Assembly: GCF_016086655.4 (NCBI RefSeq)
Contig: NC_052137.2
Span: 16,779,041-16,843,040, forward strand
Source: Lepeophtheirus salmonis
Lineage: Eukaryota; Arthropoda; Copepoda; Siphonostomatoida; Caligidae
Direction of reading: 5' to 3'
Length of the DNA stretch: 64,000 nucleotides
Shown: positions 23,460 to 35,300 of the stretch, one piece after another
Layout of the letters: each line of letters begins with the position of its first letter
How positions within the stretch are numbered: position 1 is the first letter of the stretch
Made by a program: the position numbers and the translations under genes
The notes under the pieces: model-generated
The model's input: the letters and a program-made list of their open reading frames with translations, nothing else
What the model was told of the DNA's origin: nothing
Databases searched by the model: none

Positions 23460-24170
23460 AAATGGCGCATGCTGAGAAGAATTTTCAGAGTGCTCTCTAT
23501 ATGTGAGTAACTTAGACCTATATATTTTTAATAAAGCAAATGCAAAGTTTGACTGTATGAATGTATGAAAAAAAAGTCATGGGTTGCTCTCTGATGTATA
23601 TGGTACTTTGATCTAAGAAATTATAATGTAGACGTATTAATAAAATATTACAGGTGTGTGCTCGAAGCATCAAATATGTTTCTCTATTTCCGTTTGTTTT
23701 TATTATTGCTCTCCTATGTAAATCATCATTAATATGCATTTTCAGTATAGGTTAAGATTTTTATGAATTATTTCAATTTGATTAACTCTCGCAGGCGTTT
23801 TGTATTTAGCATACCGGGAATGCGTGTTTTTGTTTCTTTGTTTTTTTGTTCGTGAGTGCTCGAGAGACTAAAGTAGTCAATAGTCAAATATTAACAATAT
23901 TTTGTCAAATTCATACTATTATTCCTTCATTCTTGAGTACACGTCATATGGATTTATATAAGTATTGTGAAGTTACGTACGAGTGTGCTCATGAAAAACG
24001 GCAAAAGTAACTCTGATGATTTTTTGGGAGTTATTGTCTTTATTATTACAGTAAATTTGTCATCAAGATTTATTAAAAATTTGTTCATTTTATGTACTTG
24101 AAAATATCAAATATGAGCTAGCTGACTCCTAATTACTCTGGGCAATACCGGGTACCACCACTAGTATTAT
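23460..24170. repeat. Dispersed repeat family R1, copy 2
   Basis: Homologous in order to 9940-10730 (see that entry), with the 5' part (GAGAAGAATTTTCAGAGTGC) also matching 8068-8090. Ends with TACTCTGGGCAATACCGGGTACCACCACTAGT-type sequence at 24130-24162. Non-coding. Confidence 0.5.
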
Positions 24171-24984
24171 TATAACTATTCATCATTCAGGGAGTTGTAT
24201 TATTTTGCCGCAAGAGGTCGTCACTCTCTTCCACTCTGTTTACAAACTAATGTAATAAACAACGCTCTTACCCCATTGAACTTAAAAAAAAGTTGCTTCA
24301 ACTTTTTACACTATATGGACAAACCTTGCTAAAAGAATTATTGATCATGTGATTTTACTTCAAATAACCTACAAAAACCAAATCTTAAATCTGAGATCTT
24401 TTTCATGGAGTTTGACAAGTGTTCCTTTAAAAGTAAAATTTTGAGAAAAGTATTTATGATTTCATTTCATGCCATTGCTGAATATGATATAAAATAGTTC
24501 AAGTAATAAAAAAACTTATTAATAATACTTTTTGTAATATTATAATTTTGTAAGTATTGAGTGACAATCACTCTACCTTAAAAGAAAGTATTTTGATATT
24601 AAGTTAGATACAACGAGATTGTGATTGATTTTAATATTTACATCCCACTTGCTTTGTAAAAAAAAACACAGATTTTTATTTCATACTTCTCAAAGGACAT
24701 TAGTTCATATTACGTATAATTTGTTATACTACCTGCAAATTGAACAATTTTTGATCCCAATCAAAAATTAAATATACGCCTTTTTTTTTCTAATACTCAG
24801 GACTCAAAATTTGCCATTGATTTAATAACGATTTTTTCCTTATTATTTTTAATTATAAGCTTTCATTCAGCAACCAAACGACAACTGAAACAAAACTAAA
24901 CAAGTTTAGATTTTACCCATTGTCTCTATGTATAAAAATATCTAAGAAAGAAAAAAAAATTGCGAACGCGTAAGCAATCTCCTC
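24171..24984. other. AT-rich spacer
   Basis: No gene or repeat end identified. Confidence 0.5.
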
Positions 24985-25425
24985 TACCCCAGTGGCAGTG
25001 CCGAGAAAGCTACAAAGACCCTTAGGATCTCCATCTGGACTGCTTAAAACAACAAATAGTCCTTTACAGCCCATACAGTCAACAAGAACCAAAACATTTG
25101 CAGCAACTATATAGCTGACTTCCGGGGTGCCTTCATGTGGCCCTCCTCTGACCTTAACTTTGAAGTTCAGGGCGTCTTAGAAAATAATTTATACCTCACC
25201 TTATATCCAAATTTGGATTCTCTCCGAGCTACCATCTTTAAGAGCTGCCAATCAGTTCACGAGGGTGTTATTGTTTATGAAGGAGGACTTATTAAATAAA
25301 AAATAATGCTAAATATAGTATTTAAGCAGATCCAAAATTGGTTTTGATTGTTCTTTTCTTAATTCCATAAAAATCAAAAATCACGTTTTTCGTAATTTAG
25401 TCAAGTTTTGTGTCCCCACTAGAGT
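24985..25425 (+). mobile_element. Mariner-like 3' half (GTGGGGAC family)
   Basis: Plus-strand transposase C-terminal half: HTVNKNQNICSNYIADF (after a lost second Asp), GAFMWPSSDLNFEVQGVLEN (third-Asp block, itself worn), then YPNLDSLRATIFKSCQSVHE and the stop after VYEGGLIK. The right edge reads CAAGTTTTGTGTCCCCAC (25408-25425), the inverse of the end at 22503. Homology to the 22500 copy continues at least 150 bp inward, so both are 3' halves of one family in inverted orientation. Confidence 0.7.
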
Positions 25426-26009
25426 ATTATTTAATTAAGAGGTGTTGGAGTATATATAAAAAAATAAAGTTTCGGACTGAAAGTAAATAATGAAAACTTT
25501 ATTTTGAACTATGTATATCCTTTGACTTATGACAAAATAAAGTGTATTCCGGAAACAAGATTTATATTTATTTAATGGTTTTGATAGAGTGTCTATCCAA
25601 ATTCTGAATATGAAAATCAATAGTTCTTATATTTTTGGCATCATATTTAAAAGAACAATATAAGTAAATATTATTTTCATCAGTTGGATATGTTTATTCT
25701 CTATTAAGAGAAATGCCAAAATGATTTTAATATAATAAATATTTATTCAAAGCCTGAAAACTTTGAAAAATATTATATTTTTATACTCATGTTTTAAAAA
25801 ACAAATATTTTTATTTATAGATTTAAAATGTTTAATAAATCATGTTTAAATAAATAAATCTACTAATTTAGTAACAATTATAAAAAATAAATATGTACAA
25901 ACAAGGATTTCTCTCTTACGATTGTTTTCCTTTCATTTTCCCGGGAAATCCGGCATTTAATTATTTCATAATGTAAGCTTCAATTAATTATCGTGATATC
26001 TTTTAGCCC
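25426..26009. other. AT-rich spacer
   Basis: No gene identified; the 61-codon minus frame at 25435-25620 has only AT-biased composition. Confidence 0.5.
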
Positions 26010-26290
26010 ATGGGTCGGGTGGCGTATTTTACAATTATACAGCTCCAAATCCCACCGAAAATTTCATTACTTTTGTATCTAACATAAAATATCGAGTGTT
26101 TTATTTGATAAACATGTGAATAAATTATAAACTTTAAGCAGTCGATATTCAGCTGATCATGTAATCACATAAATAATTATTGAGTATTGTTTCATATTTT
26201 GAATGTTTTATGTATGAATGTAACATTGTAGTTCCTTTGTGAATTCAATAAAGGATGATGACGATTCAAAAAATTTTGTTTCGTAAAAAT
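26010..26290. repeat. Dispersed repeat family R5, copy 1
   Basis: Shares ordered blocks with 37880-38120: GTATCTAACATAAAATATCGAG (26076) versus GTATCTAACATGAAATATCGAG-type (37893), CACATAAATAATT (26167, 37995), TTTTATGTATGAATGTAACAT (26206) and GTAGTTCCTTTGTGAATTC (26230, 38061) followed by GGATGATGAC.ATTCAA. One copy is in the long intron of the EB-module gene. Confidence 0.6.
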
Positions 26291-26399
26291 ATACATGAAG
26301 GGACTTAAATCAATAAGGTGTAAACATAGAATCAGGATGATTTAGGAGTGAACAAACCCCTAATTGAATTAAGATATGATATGCAGATACCATTTACTC

Positions 26400-26860
26400 A
26401 CAGATATTAACTAAACTCTTTACGTATATCCTGATCTGAGCTTCAGCAACTAGAAATTAGATCAATCAATTTCCATGATCTTTACTAAGTTTCTTAGAGG
26501 TCCGGTACAAATGCAGGCTCAAAAAGCCTGTTCAATGTTGTGAGAATCTTTGATGCAGAAGTAAACATATCTTTACTGAGCTCGAGTGCTCTCAGCTATC
26601 TTTTATGAGATGAAAGGCCTCAAAGTTACAGCAACTCTATCTTGAACTTCGTACGAGCTGCAGAAACTCTCTTGTGGCATGTCCCTGGTTATGTGCGTCA
26701 GATGTGTGCTTACTACGACGTTGTATTTTTAGAGCTGAACCAGACTCTGTAAGTATTAAAAATAAACTCTGTCTTGAAGAACCACGTTTCCAGATCTTCT
26801 CCATCGAATTTGAGGAGTCGAACATCGGTACATAAACGCCGATTCTAAGAAACTTTGCAG
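26400..26860 (-). pseudogene. Possible retrotransposon gag-like fragment
   Basis: On the minus strand 26720-26840 reads VRLLKFDGEDLETWFFKTEF then IFNTYRVWF, a pattern like the F-D-G-x-x-x-x-x-W start of some LTR-retrotransposon Gag proteins. Stops and shifts follow. Downstream a TTLNRLFEPAFVPDL-like stretch (26490-26560) may belong to it. There is no reverse transcriptase, LTR or zinc knuckle nearby, so the call is tentative. Confidence 0.25.
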
Positions 26861-27359
26861 GAGGTCCTACCTATTCATTCAGAAGTACAAAGTCCTGAGG
26901 AGGTTTGATGCGAACGGGTGTTAGGCATAATGCTTGTTGGGATCGGCAGTGAATGCATTTGCATATCAAGAACAACGACACAAATAGCAGGGGAATAAAT
27001 AATTTTCCTATCTAGACATTGAGAGATCACTCTAAATTATTATATACTTCAAGGCTAATAGAAATACAAGGGTGTACCATAACGCAGTTCCTACAAATGT
27101 TTGACTTCCACCACGCTTTTTAAGGGTGACGTCAAAGAGTATAACTGATACCAAGAGTAGCTATCAATTGCCTTCTTTGACCGTTACTGTAAAGTACCAC
27201 TTTTATACTCTACGACGTCATATCTGTGTGTTTTGCTCAGAAGTCTGTACGGTACATCACATGGACAAGCCCCATTACATGATGGCATAACTTTGTATTT
27301 CTATTAACCTTGATATACATGGAGAGTGAATGATGTTGTATTTTTGATATATGAAAATT
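26861..27359. other. Non-coding, mixed composition
   Basis: Contains TATAACTGATACCAAGAGTA and, about 70 bp on, a region partly inverse to it around 27125-27235 (GACGTCAAAGAGTATAA versus TTATACTCTACGACGTC). This inverted pair, about 110 bp end to end, may be a small MITE. No gene identified. Confidence 0.45.
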
Positions 27360-27720
27360 ATATTGAAAAAGAAGCTTGGTTTTTTGAATTACTTTAAACT
27401 AATATTCAAAATCCACAGTTTTTCAAAAAAAATTAATTTTTTGAAACAGGTATTTACAAAAAAAAAAATCCACCACTATACTCAAAAATTAAATTTTTTA
27501 GAAAACCTTTCACAAATCCTTAGCTATTAACAAAAAAATTCAAAAACTTACAGCTGTTGATAAAAAGTGAAATTTTTTGAAAAAAATTTTTTCAAAAAAA
27601 AAATTTCAAAATCTATAGATATTCACAGAAAGTTAAATTAAAAAAAAAAATTGAAATGTTAAATTATATTTTCAAATTTGTCTAGTAAAAAGCAACCCCT
27701 CTAGCTGACCCGCTGCAGAC
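27360..27720. repeat. Phased A/T-tract array
   Basis: Alternating AAAATT, TTTTTGAAA and TTCAAAA tracts, each about one helical turn apart, ending at a CCCCTCTAGCTGACCCGCTGCAGACGCCCG-like GC-rich edge (27696-27725). It belongs with the arrays at 28590, 36000, 43880 and 45243. Confidence 0.45.
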
Positions 27721-27779
27721 GCCCGTTTTATCAGATCATTTCAAGCAGCTGTGAAAAGAATGAAACAAAAACAAATCCC

Positions 27780-28590
27780 ACTCTGTATATAGAAAGTACA
27801 TTAAGGCTGGAATTACTTCAATGTCGATCCTCAATTCTACTCCGAGATGACCAAAGACTTACACTTATAATGAGAGATTTAAAGTAATATGAAATGTTGG
27901 TTTGTCAAAAAAAAAAAAAATAATAATAACGTGGTCATCTTGAAAATTTGAAGAACATTTGGGAGGAGAGCAGCTTAACTGTCATAATGTTATATTAAAT
28001 TAGCTGCAAGCTGTTATGTGATAATTGAAAGAAATAAAATAAACCCACTCCGTATATATCAATGATATAGGTAGGAATTACAGCAATATCGACCCTCTCA
28101 TACTTCCATGAGTCCAACAAGTACTTTCACTAAAATCTCTACAACAAATCCTCAGAATTACTTTTCGTCTTTCAAGCAATAGTAATTATTTTATACTTAT
28201 TGTTCTCTCTTCAAGAATAAAATAATAATGATGACAGCTTGAATAAATTTCAAAAAGAGCGCGAACTTCAAGTTTCATATTTTTTAAATGCTATGTTTAC
28301 TACTTCCGAGAAAACCCCTTATTGTTACTTTTTGTAATGAGTAGTGATGAAAATTGTGTGCATTTTTTAGCTCACCTTTTATAAGAGTTGGCAAACTGAA
28401 GAGTAAATGTTCTTATCTTGAGCTGTTGTCATTATTATTTAATTCATGAGTAGTGAATTTCCTATCCTGATAGAAAATTTGTGTGTGTTCATAAAAGACG
28501 GAGAATCTCCTTAAGGATTTGCTGTGAAGTTATAATTGTAAGTCATTGATGGACTCAGAGTAGAATTGAAGTTTGACATCGGAGTAGTTT
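27780..28590. repeat. Dispersed repeat family R2, copy 2
   Basis: 28190-28585 is a direct copy of 15715-16150. The part before it (27955-28135: GGAGAGCAGCTTAACTGTCAT, then CCCACTC.GTATATAT, GGAATTAC..CAATATCGACCCTC) matches 58360-58510. The AATTACTTCAATGTCGATCCTCAATTCTAC-type block at 27810 also recurs at 47350. Confidence 0.6.
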
Positions 28591-29040
28591 TTTTTTTTAA
28601 AGAAAAAGAAAAAATCCAGAACTATTTACAAAAATTAATTTTTTTTTGAAAAAAAATTCAACGATCTACAGTTATTTACAAAAGATTGAAATTTTTGGAA
28701 AAATATTTCAAAAATTAAATATCAGATTTTAAATTTTTTGAAGAAAAATTTCAGATAATAAATAATTTTGGGAAAAAATTTCAGATAATAAACATAATCG
28801 AAAAAAAACAATCCACAGTTATTCACAAGAAAATTCAAAAATCGCTTGCTATTCCCAAAAAATTTCAAAAATCCATAGTTATTTACAGAAAATTAATTTT
28901 TTTGCAAAAAAAATTATTATTAAATTATATTTCAAATATTAAGTTTTTTGAAATAAAAATTCAAATGTCAAATCTTTTGAAAATATTTTGGGTGGGGGGG
29001 TTGATTACAGTGCCTCCAGTCCAGCCTTGCAGTTGTCCCT
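28591..29040. repeat. Phased A/T-tract array
   Basis: Repeating ATCCA.AGTTATT.ACAAAAA and AATTTTTTGAAAA units end at GGTGGGGGGGTTGATTACAG with CCTCCAGTCCAGCC (28990-29025), a worn relative of the GTGGACGCC edge. Confidence 0.4.
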
Positions 29041-29729
29041 GATGTTTATTTCATTCCTCCTCTCTCTCTTGTTGGAGGTGATTGTAGCTGATCTAATAAA
29101 ATGTCATGACTGCTACCTGCTCCTCTTAAAAACATTCTTCAAATTGTCAGGAATACCCTCTTGATTTTCATTTTTTTTAAACATGCACAAAATACACACA
29201 ATTTTAATCCCAATACATGTACACATGCACTTCTAGGATTAAGAATGAAATAATAATTAATATAGTTTCGGGAAAGACAAACAAAAAAAAAACACCTTTC
29301 TGATTGCGAGCTAGAAATTACCAGTTCCACCTTTTAAGACATATTTTTTACTGTTCTAATTATGTCCTACGTGCAACTCATTAGAAAATTATTATTTTGA
29401 TTTCTACAAAATAATCAGATGCTTAAATAATAATGATTAAATGTATACAATGCCTTTGTAAATTAATTAGGAACTAACAATGAATGAATGCCCTTTCATC
29501 TTGTATTGTTTGCTCAATATCTATTCATAATATTGTACACCATCTCATCTCAAGGTGTACTCTTTGATTATCCTGTGTCAATGAGACACAATCAAAATAT
29601 GATTTTTTTCAATGGTTCTATTAACTCAACTTAATTCTTTTTGAAACTATCTTTTATCTTAATACTTTGGTTCGCTTTTTTAAATAATATTATAAACGTA
29701 ATAATATTGTATTTTAATATACTTTAGAC
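29041..29729. other. AT-rich spacer
   Basis: No gene identified. The 63-codon minus frame (29139-29330) is Phe/Cys-rich and unrecognised. Confidence 0.45.
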
Positions 29730-30280
29730 TTTGCCAAATTACATATTACTTTTCCAACTTTTGACTTGTCCTTTGATAACACTGGTCCACAAAATATCAA
29801 TTTTTTTTCGCCCTTTGATTCTTTTTTCACCGAGAAAGGTGAAATTGAACTTTATAATCCAAAACATCTTATTTTGTGACCTACAGAGTAGAAATAGGGC
29901 GGATCTTGGACCTGGATCTGAAGAATCTAGATACAGTATAAGTAAACTTGTATTATCAGAAAAGGTCTGAGACCGGAACCCTGTTTTAGAGGTCTCGAAC
30001 CTTATGGATCTTAAAAACGATCTCAGGGATTTTCCAGATCTTAAAAAGTTATATTATTGCTTAATAAAGATAGCTCCTCCCCTATTTTATTTTATTTTGT
30101 CTTGAATCCGGATCTGGAGTATTTGGATACACTTTAGGAATTTTGTATTATTCGAGATTCATGATCGGAACAGGCTTCGGGTACTCGAAATTTTACGGAT
30201 TTCAAATAAGATTCAATGGATTTTATGGATCTTAAAAAGGTTATAGCGTTGCTTAATACCTAATCCCACTTCGAAGAAAA
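29730..30280. repeat. Family R3, copy 2, with internal tandem duplication
   Basis: The first part matches 17400-17650. From about 29890 a unit of roughly 200 bp is present twice: GATCTGAAGAATCTAGATACA (29915) versus GATCTGGAGTATTTGGATACA (30111), TTATGGATCTTAAAAA (30001) versus TTATGGATCTTAAAAAGG (30223), and ATTGCTTAATA (30055) versus GTTGCTTAATA (30250). Non-coding. Confidence 0.55.
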
Positions 30281-30510
30281 AAAATTACCTATATAGGACT
30301 GTGGGTCTTAACCTTTAGTGGAGGTACTTAACCCTACAAGCTTTATCAGTACATTCACCTAACCCCTTCGTGATTGTAAAAAGGAAATATGACTTCTTCA
30401 GATCATAGGTATATATTTAATTAGTGCAGAAAATGTATCATACATAAGTTGCTTCCCAAAAATTATAAAGAACAAACCAGCAATGCATGCATTTGACACA
30501 AATGCATAAC

Positions 30511-30792
30511 TTAATGAATATTATTGAGGGTTATGGAGACTCCACTCCATAAAGCGAATAAAAAAAAATTTTGAAAGAAAATGAGGTTTGGTTTGTGGAT
30601 GGGTACAACGCCAAGAACAGACAGAGTAGCCTTTTCATAAAATCTGGCTCTCTTCATCTTGAATTCAGCAAGTGGTGTGTTCTTATATATCCCATCTCCA
30701 TATATCTTTAGGAAGAGTTCCTTCAATTTTGCCCATGCTAGACTAGAATTCTCAACTTGACAGTGCAAATTGAGGACGCTGATTCTCATCAC
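30511..30792 (-). CDS. Unrecognised 93-codon ORF
   Basis: I do not recognise this protein. Residues 12-62 (ENSSLAWAKLKELFLKIYGD then YKNTPLAEFKMKRARFYEKA) have balanced charged composition and look coding; the last 25 residues are AT-biased. The W-x-x-L-K-x-x-F spacing recalls some retrotransposon Gag cores, but that is weak. No splice sites or partner domains were found. Confidence 0.25.
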   Translation of the reverse strand: MMRISVLNLHCQVENSSLAWAKLKELFLKIYGDGIYKNTPLAEFKMKRARFYEKATLSVLGVVPIHKPNLIFFQNFFLFALWSGVSITLNNIH

Positions 30793-31489
30793 GTTCCTTT
30801 ATATACGTGAATCCATATTGTGCGTATTCGTCAAACGAAATTCTTTTTTTGATCGATATAGTTAGTAAGAAGAGTTTGAAAGATTAAAAGTAAATAACAA
30901 ATGACGAACAAACACTACAGGCACAAGTTGACTACTGAGCTCACCAAATTCCCTGCTGCACAGATATCAAAGCCTATCAATATGACCTGATTACTTGCAG
31001 CCAATGGTGTGAAAATTGGAGCATAATTTAACAAAGAAAACGAATGGGTTGTATTTATTTTGTAAAACAAAGGAGAATAAACTTTTTTGAATCTCAAAGT
31101 GGGTCCACCTCTACTTTTTTTTCATGTTGGTATCCCTCCCCCCCATTTGAGCGATGCAACGCTGTTGCAGCATATTTGCACTGAAAGCAGGTTGCCCCTT
31201 TTTCGACAGTCACGTCACTGGATGTAGGGGTCTTGCCGAACCTCTGAGAATGTATCATCGAACTCCTAGGGTTTGATCGAACCCAGGATACGAACCACTG
31301 ATATATAACTAATTTTTTTTTTTTTTCAAAATTGGGAAAATTGGATTCCAAAGTTCGGGCACTCAAAATTTATTTTAACATTTATGTTTAAAGATCTGAA
31401 CCTACCCAGATCTGTTCTATGCTAACTTCATAGTTTTTAGTCACGGGATTAACAAAGAAAAACGTAATTATTTTCGTTCAAAATTGTTT
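30793..31489. other. Non-coding with possible worn ORF
   Basis: Plus strand 30901-31070 reads MTNKHYRHKLTTELTKFPAA then several stops; composition is protein-like, but no family is recognised. A 90-codon minus frame at 31094-31366 includes a run of Lys. Both are weak. Confidence 0.25.
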
Positions 31490-31610
31490 TTTATTCGCTT
31501 TATACATGGAGTCTCCAATACACTTTTTAAGCCATTGCTTACCTTGAACGGCATTTTTTTTTTTTTTTCATCAAGAAGCAGTGTAAGTTATTTTTATTTT
31601 AAAAAACCAA
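31490..31610. repeat. Dispersed repeat R6, copy 1
   Basis: GTTCAAAATTG.TTTT at 31478 and TTTTAAGCCATTGCTTA..TGAACGGC then TCATCAAGAAGCAGTGTAA (31523-31586) match 61806-61900 (TTTTCAAGCTATTGCTTAGC, TCATCAAGAAGGAGTGTAA). Function unknown. Confidence 0.5.
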
Positions 31611-31715
31611 AAAATACACTACTAATAAATCCATCATCATTGGAATATTCAATTATTTCATGATCTTTATACCAAGTAATGTAAATCTTTCAATTAAATG
31701 TATTAATCTGATTTT

Positions 31716-31775
31716 TGGCTTGCAACTTGTACAATTTCATTATACAAGTCGCACCTTGTATAATGAAATATATAA
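31716..31775. repeat. Hairpin-forming repeat (ACTTGTACAATTT), copy 1
   Basis: GCAACTTGTA (31722-31731) pairs with TACAAGTCGC (31743-31752); CAATTTCATTATACAAG also pairs with CTTGTATAATGAAAT just downstream. A second copy is at 46424-46460. Confidence 0.6.
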
Positions 31776-33480
31776 CATTAAAACTTAATCATCTCAAAAG
31801 TTTTAAAAACTTTGTCAAAAAGTTATCCCAAATCTTCCCCATCAAAAAAGAATAATTATCATAGTCACGGCCCATTATGTCCATTTTATATAGGTACACA
31901 GAGTACCTATTTGGATTCATCATTTCCCCAAGAAATTGAATTTGAGCCTGATTAAGATCAATATTGGTTTATATTTTAGGATTATGGGGAATAACGGAAT
32001 CCCGTAAATATATAATAAATACTGGGATATTTAAATATTTCATTATTTATTTTAAGCAGAACCAATAAATTTTCAACAATTTCTATCTATATCTTCTTAA
32101 CTCTTATGTTTTTCGTTGAATAAGTCTCTCTAACTATGCCTGGGTTGGTTATTTAGTGCCAGTGGGTCCCACTTTGTTTCATTCCATAGCCCGATTCGAC
32201 TTGTAACAAAAAATAGCTATAATTAAATTGTGGCTTTTCTTTAGGTGTAAAAACCAGGAACTCCCAGAAAAGTAATCCATAGAGAGAAGCTTTAGTACCT
32301 ACACATTTTGACGTAATGAGTAAATAAAAAAATAGGGTTTTTAATTGTATTCACGTCGAAAGCACGATTTTCAATACCCTATTTCTAAAATCTAGGAAAG
32401 CTTGCCTTTGGAAAATTTGCCCTGGGTAATACTCACCGGGAGAAAACTTCACACTCCTTTATTCAATATAAGCTAGCAGTAGTATGTTTCTAGCGTTGCC
32501 CGCAGTAATTGGGGCGTCGTCTAAAAATACAATTTTTGGTCTAATAATATTGAAGATATCCCGAGTAGTTCACTCCGTTTTTCACGAGAACACTTACAGA
32601 TAACTACTTAATCCTTAATCAATATTGTATACTAGGAAAAGGTTACCCGACGTCACTTGTGGCAAGGAGGGAGTGGAAAATGTCATTGACAATGGCCAAT
32701 GTAATTTCTTCTTAATGTTTAGACTCCATTGGTGCGGTAAAAAATAAATTTATAATATAGCGCATGTATAATATATATATATGTATTATTATTCATTTTA
32801 AAATTATTTTGTGTATTTCACTTCAAATAACATACCCACATACATGCATAAGACAATTCTTGTAGATGAAAAGTCGACCTATTATTTTTTCGAAAAAATT
32901 GTCAAATCAAGATTCGCAAAGAAAATGGCAAAGATCGGTTTTTCACTAATTTTGCAAAAACAATGAGGTAATAGCATTTAGTGTCATTATTAAAAAGAAC
33001 AAAAACTACTAAGATTTTTTCGTACTTGCAAAACCACAAAAGTTATTGAAAATAATATCGTCAAAAAAAATAAACTTCGATAACTAATTCCTTTTTACAA
33101 ATATAGCAAAAATTATGTAATAAAATGTTCTGGAAATTGAAACTTGAAGAGTTATAATTTTTATATCTATAATGAAACTTTTTGGGACCTTTCTTTAAGA
33201 AATGGAAAATTGAGCTCCAAAAAACAATTTTGTACTTCGGGTCTAGAATAATCCTACCCTCACCCAAAAACCAGCACCCCTGTTTTAGCCTGACCAAGTT
33301 CAAAAGAGGCATAGTTTCAACCCCCTATGTCCAACCGTGTGGGCACTCATAAAGGACCCACACAAACTGTATTAGCTTATAAAATACAAAAAGAAACGTA
33401 TCTATCTTCCTCCTCCGTTTTTGCTGCCTAGCTACAGTTTTTGTTTTCTTCTTGCTTTATCTACTATTACAAAGTGAAGG
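31776..33480. other. AT-rich stretch with an inverted R1 piece
   Basis: Near 32490-32520, CTAGCGTTGCCCGCAGTAATT is the inverse of the ATTACTCTGGGCAATACCGGG block of family R1. The 83-codon minus frame at 33061-33312 has no recognised family. No host exon was recognised. Confidence 0.4.
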
Positions 33481-33489
33481 GAAGATTGG

Positions 33490-33660
33490 ATTAGCCAGTT
33501 AATTGGTCTTGGATGAATACTTATGAGAATTCAATCTATTCATTTATTTTTCAGGTAGTAACATGAAGAAAAAATTTCATTAACCAGTTAATTCGTCTTG
33601 GATTGCTGCAGTTCCAATAAACACTTATGAACATTCTATTTAAGCATTGGATATTACACA
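33490..33660. repeat. Short tandem duplication
   Basis: TTAGCCAGTTAATTGGTCTTGG (33492-33513) recurs as TTAACCAGTTAATTCGTCTTGG (33580-33601), each followed by AATA.ACTTATGA.AATTC-type or CACTTATGAACATTC sequence. The unit is about 90 bp, diverged. Confidence 0.6.
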
Positions 33661-34439
33661 GGATACTAATTTATTTGGAGGTAAAGGAATTTTAAAGTGG
33701 TTATGTAGTTGGTGCATGTATTAAGCGATCTTTACTTTAGGCAAGTTAGGAGTAGGTTAGTTTATTGATATGTTGTTGAACAAGGTTTAATTTACTAAGG
33801 TTATTATAATAAACTTTTTATTTGTGATATAAAATAATAGATCAACAAAAAATTATTAATCATTAATTTGGTTTAGCTACACACTGAGAGGATTCTTACG
33901 TAGCAATCTGTTCATTGTTTACTGTTACAGATTATTTGGTATCTTTCCAATTTGTTGGGCTGTCTTTAAGGAATGCGTAACTACGGCAGTAACAGTACCT
34001 GTTAAGGAATAATTCTGACGAATATAACCTTCTTTTTTTTTTATCAAACCCTAAAATATTTTTTCTGTTCTTTGGTTTTTTGATTTTTGTTCTGGAATAA
34101 ATTAGGTACTTTTACATTCGATTCAAATAGACAAATATAAATTATGAATAACATTATTTATTTGAATTTTTAAATTATTTGACCATCCGCATTTTGTGCC
34201 CCCCTCCCTCAATGCATCCGTGAAACAGGTAGGCTACGGATTATCATATTAATTCATATGTATTTTCGCCTCAAGAATGAAAGAATATTATTAAAAGTTT
34301 GAGAAAAAATAAAATTGGTGGAATTACTTATGAGTACTTCAGTCTGTAGAGCTTTCACTAATAAGAACAAACGTTCTAACATATCAGCGTTTATATTTTA
34401 TTCAAATCTTAACATATACGCACATGAATTATGATTTAT
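33661..34439. other. AT-rich spacer
   Basis: No gene or repeat end identified. Confidence 0.5.
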
Positions 34440-35300
34440 GATATAGATAAGGGACCAATAACAAAAACAAACGGAAATAGTGTTCATTGTATACATGTGC
34501 AAGGCTACAATATTTCATTAGTACGACCAAAGTTAATAGAAACATTATTATTTCTTATATCAAAAATATTTATATTATGTACATCAGGGACCACCCTATA
34601 TACATGTTGAATGCTATATACCCATTAGACCGGTTTGATTTACAACTTTTTTTCGAATTTCGATTACGGATAGTGCAGAAAAGTTGTCATATGGTTAGAG
34701 ATTAACCAATGCAAAATTTAATTACCCTACGATATCATCTTTAATTATCATGGACATTATTCTAACCTATAAAAAGTACAAATAAAGTGTTTTTCTAAAG
34801 CTACCCTATTAATCAAATAGAGTGAATTACACGAAAAAATGATTCTTCATTTCTGAAAATGTAAAAATAAGGATGCGCCCTCTACGCAGATCATCAAATT
34901 ATCTGAACTTCTTTCTCTTTTTTTTTTGTTCCATAGGACAATTTTAGAAAAAAGAACTTGTTATAGTTTTTATGGGGTAGAACAATGACTAACAAAATTA
35001 TTTTTTGCAAAATGACTAAAAATGTATTTTTAGTATCTATATTCAATAAGTAAAGAGTTTTCGCCTTTGTTCATAATTTGATCGAAATGTGCCCCCTAAA
35101 GATGAGCAAATAGGATAATACAATTTTGCATTGGCAATTGTCATACAATATGAAAACTTTTCCTCACTACCTGTAATCAAAATTCGAAAGAAGTTGAAAA
35201 TCAAACTGGTTTAATAAGTGTGTCTGCAATATTTCTTCAATTCGACTACATGGTAATTTCTTAGATCAAAATATGTTTATGATATACATCATGGTGCACT
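34440..35300. repeat. Inverted repeat pair, about 110-bp arms
   Basis: 34627-34720 (CGGTTTGATTTACAACTTTT, CGAATTTCGATTACGG, TAGTGCAGAAAAGTTGTCAT) is the inverse of 35105-35212 on the other strand. A further diverged copy is at 50708-50790 (CGGTTTGTTGTTCAACTTTT, CGAATTTCGATTATGG). The outer right part (35240-35300) is an R1 piece. Possibly one fold-back element. The 72-codon plus frame at 34487 is a by-product. Confidence 0.55.
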
